Assembly: GCF_016056375.1 (NCBI RefSeq)
Contig: NZ_JAEDAE010000009.1
Location: 62,001 to 126,000, forward strand
Direction: 5' to 3'
Origin: Hymenobacter negativus
Lineage (GTDB): Bacteria > Bacteroidota > Bacteroidia > Cytophagales > Hymenobacteraceae
DNA: 64,000 nucleotides
Positions 59,436 to 64,000 of the stretch are shown here, piece by piece. A program made the translations under genes and the position numbers. How positions within the stretch are numbered: position 1 is the first letter of the stretch; every line of letters begins with the position of its first letter. The notes under the pieces were generated by a model. It did no database searches. It was not told the origin of the DNA and worked only from the letters and a program-made list of their open reading frames with translations.

Positions 59436-60400
59436 TGTATCCAAGCCGCTATTTTGGCCTGAAGCTGCGTTTCCAGCTCATGTTCCGAATTGTACAGGAT
59501 ATGCTGGAACGGCTTTAGGTCGAAGTGGCTATTGGCCAGAAAATCCTGGGTTTCGCAAGCGTATATAATGGGCTTACCTAATCCCAGCGCAAAGCCAGCC
59601 TCAAAATAGATGCCATTGCGCTGACCAGTAAAGTCAGAAACACAGAACTTACAAGCCCGAATTTCAGCGATAATGCGGTCATTTATTGTCTTGTCGCTAT
59701 CAATATGCCGAGTATCAATCATGACCGGCTCATAGCCCGCAGTTTGGATAGCGCGCTCTATTGCTGCTCTGGCCTCTTTGCGGTCATCGGCGAATGACAT
59801 GGCGACAAAGCAATTCTTTGAACTACTACCCTCTCTCTCGAGTGAACCCAGATAGATTAGACCATCAAAGGTCAGACCGGCATAAAAGTATGTCCCAGAA
59901 TGATGCAACGTAATTAGCCCCTTTGCTTTCAGACTACTTAAGTAGAATTCAAATTCCGTGACATCCTTAATATACAGGCCCTGAACCTGCTTCTGGAGTC
60001 TTATGGTATTCCCATGACTACCAGCATCGAATTCAACCTTGTTCCCCGGTGATTCAGCTTTGTCATTGATGTGCTTCAACAGCCAATCCAGTTTCATTTG
60101 GGGCGTGTGCGGCACCGTTGAGGACATCAACCGCTGCCGCACCAAGGAAAGGGTAATTTCTTCTTTCGGCTCAAACAACCGCAATCCATTTTTTAGGGCG
60201 CTGGCTACCAAGTGCTGATTGCGCCGCCACCATTCGTCAGTATCCCATCGACCAGTGAAAGCATCTTGTTCAACGATATATTGAAAATAGCTGGAGCCAT
60301 CCACGCTGAGTAGGTAGCTCCATAAGCCTTTTTGAAAATCGTAGTTTCGGTTAAGGTCTGAAATGGCAAGTCCGGATAGAGGACAAAGTATTTCGGGCAT
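59432..60400 (-). CDS. NDT/TIR-like domain protein coupled to a resolvase
   Basis: The 322-residue protein has a poorly known N-terminal half (about 1-90), a winged-helix-like middle (EFEFYLSSLKAKGLITLHHS, GTYFYAGLTFDGLIYLG), and a C-terminal Rossmann-like domain (about 195-320): CFVAMSFADDRKEARAAIER, TRHIDSDKTINDRIIAEIRA and SDFTGQRNGIYFEAGFALGL, with Glu267 in the usual catalytic place. This pattern belongs to the nucleoside 2-deoxyribosyltransferase/TIR-like group, whose members cleave or bind nucleotides and often act in antiviral defence. It is AT-rich and overlaps the resolvase start. A defence role is inferred. Confidence 0.82.
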   Translation of the reverse strand: MPEILCPLSGLAISDLNRNYDFQKGLWSYLLSVDGSSYFQYIVEQDAFTGRWDTDEWWRRNQHLVASALKNGLRLFEPKEEITLSLVRQRLMSSTVPHTPQMKLDWLLKHINDKAESPGNKVEFDAGSHGNTIRLQKQVQGLYIKDVTEFEFYLSSLKAKGLITLHHSGTYFYAGLTFDGLIYLGSLEREGSSSKNCFVAMSFADDRKEARAAIERAIQTAGYEPVMIDTRHIDSDKTINDRIIAEIRACKFCVSDFTGQRNGIYFEAGFALGLGKPIIYACETQDFLANSHFDLKPFQHILYNSEHELETQLQAKIAAWIQ

Positions 60401-60426
60401 CGTGGAAAGTTGTAAATGGCAGTTCT

Positions 60427-60455
60427 CAAAGCTACAGGTTTTGAATGGAATTCAA
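60427..60455 (-). promoter_or_regulatory. Promoter of the NDT/TIR-like and resolvase pair
   Basis: On the minus strand -33 TTG (60455-60453), then after 18 bp TAGCTTTG (60434-60427), 26 bp before the ATG at 60400. The decamer GTAGCTTTGA is shared with the divergent promoter at 60575. Confidence 0.7.
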
Positions 60456-60574
60456 GCACCTTTTGGCATCCAATAAGGGGTGTCGAAAACCACCTGCAAA
60501 AACGGCCTTCTCGGCCCCAAAAACGGCCCTAGCAAACTACGCCAAAAAGGGCCCGTTTTCTGGGCGGTCTTTGG

Positions 60575-60582
60575 TAGCTTTG
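60575..60582 (+). promoter_or_regulatory. -7 box of the protease and resolvase pair
   Basis: TAGCTTTG matches TAnnTTTG, 38 bp before the ATG at 60621. Between the two promoters (60480-60560) lie repeated AAAACGGCC words, possible operator or recombination-site material; the 220-bp gap holds no gene. Confidence 0.65.
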
Positions 60583-60620
60583 AACAACAGTGTACACCTT
60601 AATGAATAATAAAACGGTCC

Positions 60621-61478
60621 ATGAACCCACAACCTCCAACTCCACTATCTAATACAGAAAAACTGGCTTATTCTACTGTCCGAATCGAAAGCACTGATTC
60701 TAGCGGGGGGATTAGTAACGGCACCGGATTTTTCTTCAACTTCTTGCTGAATCCAGAAAAGAAAACCGCCATTCCCGTCATCTTAACGAATAAACATGTT
60801 GTAAATGGAGCTGTTAAAGGAAGATTCGTTCTGACAAAAGCAGATGCAAATGGTAAAGCCCTTGACGACCAGCATTTCCCCCTTGATGTTAGCGCATTTG
60901 GGCAACGCTGGATAAACCATCCTGACCCAGATGTTGACTTATGTGCATTTCCGATAGGCGCCTTGCTTACTCAACTAAGGTCCATGGGTCATCTGTTTGC
61001 CATTTCCTACCTTGATTCAAGTATCATATTAAAAGCAAGCGAAGAGGCATCCCTTGACGCAATGGAAGAAATCCTTATGGTAGGATACCCGAACGGAATT
61101 TGGGATGATGTCAACAATAAGCCTATTTTCAGAAGAGGAGTAACCGCCACCCATCCCGCTAAAAACTACCGTGGAAAGAAGGAATTCGTCATTGATGCCG
61201 CCTGTTTCCCTGGGTCCAGCGGTTCACCCGTTTTTATACATAATGTAGGCTCATATGCGATGAAAACTGGCTCCTTGGCGATAGGTAGCCGTACCAAGCT
61301 GCTGGGATTGTTGTATGCCGGTCCTCAACAAGATATAACTGGTGAAATACGGATTGTCGATGTCCCAACGGCGCAAATGCCCATGTCTATGTCAAGGGTG
61401 ATGATTAACCTAGGGTTTGTCATCAAAGCAGAAAGGATTATCGAATTGGAAGAGAAGTTTAAAAATCCGACACAATAA
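60621..61478 (+). CDS. Trypsin-like serine protease, cytoplasmic, next to a resolvase
   Basis: The 285-residue protein has no signal peptide. The trypsin-like triad is readable: His59 (VILTNKHVVNG), Asp106 (HPDPDVDLCAFPI) and Ser200 in the GxSGxP motif (FPGSSGSPVF). STVRIESTDSSGGISNGTGF forms the usual first strand. The absence of a signal and of HtrA-type PDZ domains points to an intracellular protease. Such small trypsin-like proteins appear as effectors in several defence-type gene clusters. It is AT-rich. The resolvase gene starts 14 bp after its stop, so they are one transcript. Confidence 0.88.
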   Translation: MNPQPPTPLSNTEKLAYSTVRIESTDSSGGISNGTGFFFNFLLNPEKKTAIPVILTNKHVVNGAVKGRFVLTKADANGKALDDQHFPLDVSAFGQRWINHPDPDVDLCAFPIGALLTQLRSMGHLFAISYLDSSIILKASEEASLDAMEEILMVGYPNGIWDDVNNKPIFRRGVTATHPAKNYRGKKEFVIDAACFPGSSGSPVFIHNVGSYAMKTGSLAIGSRTKLLGLLYAGPQQDITGEIRIVDVPTAQMPMSMSRVMINLGFVIKAERIIELEEKFKNPTQ

Positions 61479-61492
61479 ATGTTGTTTGGGTC

Positions 61493-62074
61493 ATGAGAGT
61501 CGCCATATACGCCCGCGTATCAACGAAGGACAAAGGCCAGACCACCGATAACCAGCTGCCGGACTTGCGCCGGTATGCCGAGGTGCAGGGGTGGCATATA
61601 TATAAGGAGTATGCCGAGCAGGAATCGGGCGGCACCGCCAACCGCTCCCAATTCCAGAAACTCTTTGCCGATGCCCACCAGCGCAAGTTTGACATGGTGT
61701 TGTTCTGGAGCCTAGACCGCTTCAGCCGTGAGGGAGTGCTGCCCACCCTTCAACATTTGAACCTGCTGCAGAGCTACGGCGTGGGCTTCAAGTCCTACAC
61801 CGAACAGTATCTGGACTCGACGGGCATATTTAAGGATGCCGTCATTTCCATTCTGGCCGTGGTGGCGAAGCAGGAGCGGGTACGGCTGAGCGAACGTACT
61901 AAAGCCGGACTGGCCCGTACCAAAGCCAAAGGCACGGTGCTCGGCCGCAAATCAGCGGCGCCGAATGTGATTGAAGAAATTCAGCGGCTGAGCAAGGAGG
62001 GGCGCAGTGAACGGGCCATCGCGCTGGAGCTAGGCGTGAGCAAGGGCGTGGTGGGTAAATACAAGGTGCAGTAG
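61493..62074 (+). CDS. Serine recombinase (resolvase/invertase family), copy 2
   Basis: The 193-residue protein is a close paralogue of the one at 58854: VAIYARVSTKDKGQTTDNQL with Ser10, FDMVLFWSLDRFSREGVLPT, YLDSTGIFKDAVISILAVVA and QERVRLSERTKAGLART, then a C-terminal helix-turn-helix (RSERAIALELGVSKGVVGKY). The catalytic residues are intact. It follows the protease gene by 14 bp on the same strand. GC-rich, like copy 1 and the integrases. Confidence 0.93.
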   Translation: MRVAIYARVSTKDKGQTTDNQLPDLRRYAEVQGWHIYKEYAEQESGGTANRSQFQKLFADAHQRKFDMVLFWSLDRFSREGVLPTLQHLNLLQSYGVGFKSYTEQYLDSTGIFKDAVISILAVVAKQERVRLSERTKAGLARTKAKGTVLGRKSAAPNVIEEIQRLSKEGRSERAIALELGVSKGVVGKYKVQ

Positions 62075-62158
62075 GGGCTTTTTTCTGTCCTTCGCTTCAG
62101 GCGGGCCGGAAGTGAGTTTTGGGGACTCAATCACCCCAACCACTTCAACAGCCTCGTT

Positions 62159-62449
62159 ATGAAGCGCACGTTTTTCGCACTCGCTGCCGGTATGGCCGCT
62201 CTGATGGGTGCCAACCAGCCCACTACTACCACCGCACCGGACACCGCACAGCACAAGGCCGGCGCGACCACCAGTACACCCGCTAAGCGGGTACCCCAAA
62301 CGGATTCCACCCAGCCCATGGCGCAGGCCACTCAGCCCCGTACCATTCGACCGCGCCCGATGGCGCTGGGTGGTCCCGTTTATTATCCTGCCAAACCCGG
62401 CCTGCGCAAGGTGAAGTATGGCAAAAGCCGCTGGATTATTTTATCCTAG
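62159..62449 (+). CDS. Small exported protein, Thr/Pro-rich
   Basis: The 96-residue protein starts with a signal-like stretch (MKRTFFALAAGMAALMGA), then a Thr/Ala/Gln/Pro-rich disordered middle and a basic C-terminal end (LRKVKYGKSRWIILS). It begins 84 bp after the resolvase. Family unknown; it is probably periplasmic. The spacing and its own composition make it a plausible but not certain gene. Downstream (62455-62495) three near-copies of CTTA(T/C)AA words follow before a terminator. Confidence 0.6.
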   Translation: MKRTFFALAAGMAALMGANQPTTTTAPDTAQHKAGATTSTPAKRVPQTDSTQPMAQATQPRTIRPRPMALGGPVYYPAKPGLRKVKYGKSRWIILS

Positions 62450-62502
62450 TGATTTATAGCTGACTTATAATTCGCTTACAAGTCACTTACAAATGATGTC
62501 AT

Positions 62503-62539
62503 AAAAAAGCCCCGCTCCATGATTGGAGCGGGGCTTTTT
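62503..62539. terminator. Bidirectional terminator between converging genes
   Basis: AAGCCCCGCTCCA and TGGAGCGGGGCTT form the stem, with six A upstream and five T downstream. Confidence 0.92.
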
Positions 62540-62542
62540 GCC

Positions 62543-63361
62543 TTAAATCGGCCTAATGCTTACCGCAAACTTAGCTTGGCTGGGATATGCTTTATCAAAA
62601 GTCAGATGCTCAAAGCCGTTGTCAGCTGCTAAGGTCTTAATTTCTTTAATAAAGGCGTCTGACGCTTTACATCCGAACGTCACACCAACCAGAGCAGCCT
62701 TTTTAAAGGAGTGTAGCCCTGCATCTTGAAATTTCATTACGCGATACTCGTTTTCGTATTCCCAGTCTTTTGATTTGGTCGTTACCATCTCCCTCACACT
62801 GGCACCTTCTGGCGCTCGGATATGATTCAAACGGGGATAATTGTCTCTGTATTTCACCTTAAATGGAAAGACAAAGGCATCGGGGTCAGCCGCAACATCA
62901 AATTTTAGGCAAAGGCCACGGTGAGAATCACTGTAATGCGCCCACATCAACAAACTATGATTATTAGGGCCAAAACAACAGATTCCAGTTCGCCCCAAAG
63001 ACTCACGTGCGGCTTCATTCACAACAGTCCGCAATAGAGATGGGTTGTCCATGTATTTTTCTACCATTCTACGTCCTTCGGCGCGGCTAAAGTGCGAGTT
63101 ATTACGCTTGATGAAGTGCATCAACTCAGCTTTCGTGCAGGTTGTGTCTATTGTTAGTTGGCAGTCGAATGGGTCATTGAATTGATGAGGTTTAGCAAAA
63201 TACAATTTGCTCTGCGTGAAAATCTTTTTAGTGTTTTCTCCGGTATCGCGATATTTGTATAAATGGCCCGGAATCCTTTCATGAGCAATATCCTGTAATA
63301 CCAATTCAGCTGGGGTAAACGGGGAATCAGAAGTTAGCCGGGTAATGGTAAGGGGTAGCAT
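62543..63361 (-). CDS. DUF2971 family protein
   Basis: The 272-residue protein has the full DUF2971 pattern: PGHLYKYRDTGENTKKIF, KLYFAKPHQFNDPFDCQL (about 50-68), TGICCFGPNNHSLLMWAHYS with a Trp-Ala-His centre, HRGLCLKFDV, and KDWEYENEYRVMKF near the end. DUF2971 proteins are common in mobile and defence islands; their biochemical activity is not established. The gene is AT-rich and lies 24 bp downstream of the partial tyrosine recombinase on the same strand, so it is probably cargo of that second element. Confidence 0.85.
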   Translation of the reverse strand: MLPLTITRLTSDSPFTPAELVLQDIAHERIPGHLYKYRDTGENTKKIFTQSKLYFAKPHQFNDPFDCQLTIDTTCTKAELMHFIKRNNSHFSRAEGRRMVEKYMDNPSLLRTVVNEAARESLGRTGICCFGPNNHSLLMWAHYSDSHRGLCLKFDVAADPDAFVFPFKVKYRDNYPRLNHIRAPEGASVREMVTTKSKDWEYENEYRVMKFQDAGLHSFKKAALVGVTFGCKASDAFIKEIKTLAADNGFEHLTFDKAYPSQAKFAVSIRPI

Positions 63362-63385
63362 AAGAGTTAAATTTATGGGTTGTCG

Positions 63386-64000
63386 TTAATTATCTAAGGC
63401 ATCCATTCTATCAATTTCAGCCTGCTTCATGGCTTCATCGACGTGCACATACTTCATCGTGGTGCTGAGCTTGGAATGCCCCATCAATTTCTGGAGCACG
63501 GCCACGTTGCCACCGTACCGGATGAAGTTGGTGGCAAAAGTTTCGCGGCCCACGTGGTTATGCAGGTGCGTCTGGATGCCGAGCACGGCCGCCATTTCCT
63601 GCAATTGGCGGTTGGTGTACTGGTCGGAGTAATCGAAAAAGCCCTCGGTGCCGTTCTCCTGCTGCGCCTCGCGCAAGTAGCGCAGCGCCTTTCGGGTGAG
63701 GGGCAACAGCAGTTCTTTGCCGTATTGCTCCCGGCCCTTGTGCGTTTTGATGTGCAGCTGGCGGTCATTGAGCTTGGCCTGGCCGATGGCTTTCAAATCA
63801 CCGAGGCGCAGCGAGCTGGTGCAGGAAAAAAGAAACTTCTGTAGAACGCGGCGGTGGGGATGGCACGGGGCGCACAGCTTATAGTAGGCTTCGAGTTTAT
63901 CAAACTCGTCTGGCTGCAGGGCCTTCCAGCTGCTTTCGCCCTGTTTGGGCCGAAAGTGCGCATACGGGTCTTCGAACGGGATTTTGTCGCGCTTGGCGTA
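63386..64000 (-). CDS. Second tyrosine recombinase, partial at right edge
   Basis: The frame is open from the right edge to a stop at 63386; 204 C-terminal residues are visible. It carries the catalytic Arg (SCTSSLRLGDLKAIG), His-x-x-Arg (LHNHVGRETFATNF), His (LMGHSKLSTTMKYVHV) and the Tyr nucleophile. Segments such as KLEAYYKLCAP and DQYTNRQLQEMAAVLGIQ align with the integrase at 52145 along the whole stretch, so they are paralogues. The N-terminal part lies outside the window. It points leftwards, opposite to the first integrase. Confidence 0.92.
   Translation of the reverse strand, partial: YAKRDKIPFEDPYAHFRPKQGESSWKALQPDEFDKLEAYYKLCAPCHPHRRVLQKFLFSCTSSLRLGDLKAIGQAKLNDRQLHIKTHKGREQYGKELLLPLTRKALRYLREAQQENGTEGFFDYSDQYTNRQLQEMAAVLGIQTHLHNHVGRETFATNFIRYGGNVAVLQKLMGHSKLSTTMKYVHVDEAMKQAEIDRMDALDN

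Larger units (their letters stand above)
52025..64000. mobile_element. Integrated element beside tRNA-Leu (right end outside the window)
   Basis: A tyrosine recombinase gene begins 121 bp after the tRNA, the usual layout of tRNA-linked islands. Downstream lie two paralogous serine resolvases, AT-rich cargo genes and a second tyrosine recombinase at the right edge. I see no second copy of the tRNA 3' end before 64000, so the right junction is probably outside, or there are two adjoining elements. Confidence 0.75.

Noticed and set aside
62543..63361. Toxin-antitoxin pairing of the DUF2971 gene with the 62159 gene
   Set aside because: The genes converge on a terminator, and the 62159 product has a signal peptide and no antitoxin features.
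52025..64000. A right-hand attachment site inside the window
   Set aside because: I looked for another copy of the tRNA-Leu 3' end (TTCGACTCCGG) between the integrases and saw none.

Overview
The window reads as chromosome of a GC-rich, carotenoid-pigmented member of the Bacteroidota, most like Hymenobacter or a close Cytophagales relative. The support is indirect: several promoters match the Bacteroidota -7 box TAnnTTTG, an extracellular amylase ends in a type IX secretion sorting domain, a CrtW-type carotenoid ketolase sits with crtI/crtB/crtZ, and the protein families found (HscB, YebC, PhoH, a metal TonB receptor locus) fit that group. No species is claimed.

Layout. 1-6.2 kb: two paralogous families of small exported proteins of unknown function, around a convergent LytTR response regulator and TPR sensor histidine kinase. 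6.4-9.3 kb: YebC regulator, acyltransferase-3 membrane enzyme, FkbM methyltransferase. 9.4-26.4 kb: a complete dcw (division and cell wall) cluster on the minus strand, transcribed mraZ-rsmH-ftsL-ftsI-murE-mraY-murD-ftsW-murG-murC-ftsQ-ftsA-ftsZ, with a good promoter upstream of mraZ and a strong terminator after ftsZ. 26.6-30.9 kb: a metal-related outer-membrane locus (small Cys-rich protein, TonB receptor, HMA protein) and a TetR-like regulator. 31.1-38.4 kb: a carotenoid island on the minus strand: crtZ, a CarH-like B12-type MerR regulator, an ECF sigma factor, crtI, crtB, a small TPR-like protein, ispH and crtW. Together these supply precursor (IspH), make and desaturate phytoene (CrtB, CrtI), and add hydroxyl and keto groups (CrtZ, CrtW), under probable light/B12 and sigma control. 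38.5-51.9 kb: housekeeping and degradative genes (enoyl-CoA hydratase, ComEC, PhyH dioxygenase, GNAT, PhoH, SAM hydrolase, lipoprotein esterase, secreted alpha-amylase, monooxygenase, HscB).

At 51.94 kb a tRNA-Leu(CAA) is followed at once by a tyrosine recombinase, the start of an integrated element that runs to the right edge, where a second, related, partial tyrosine recombinase lies in the opposite orientation. In between, host-like GC-rich recombinase genes alternate with AT-rich cargo: small membrane proteins, a large coiled-coil protein of unknown function, an NDT/TIR-like protein translationally coupled to a serine resolvase, a trypsin-like protease directly followed by a second paralogous resolvase, and a DUF2971 protein. 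This looks like a defence or accessory island; the two effector-resolvase pairs are its most unusual trait.

At least three families of intergenic inverted repeats are scattered through the backbone (REP-like TGTCATCCTGAGCG palindromes, AT-rich ATGAGTTATGAATT arrays, and others), and several sit inside the dcw operon.
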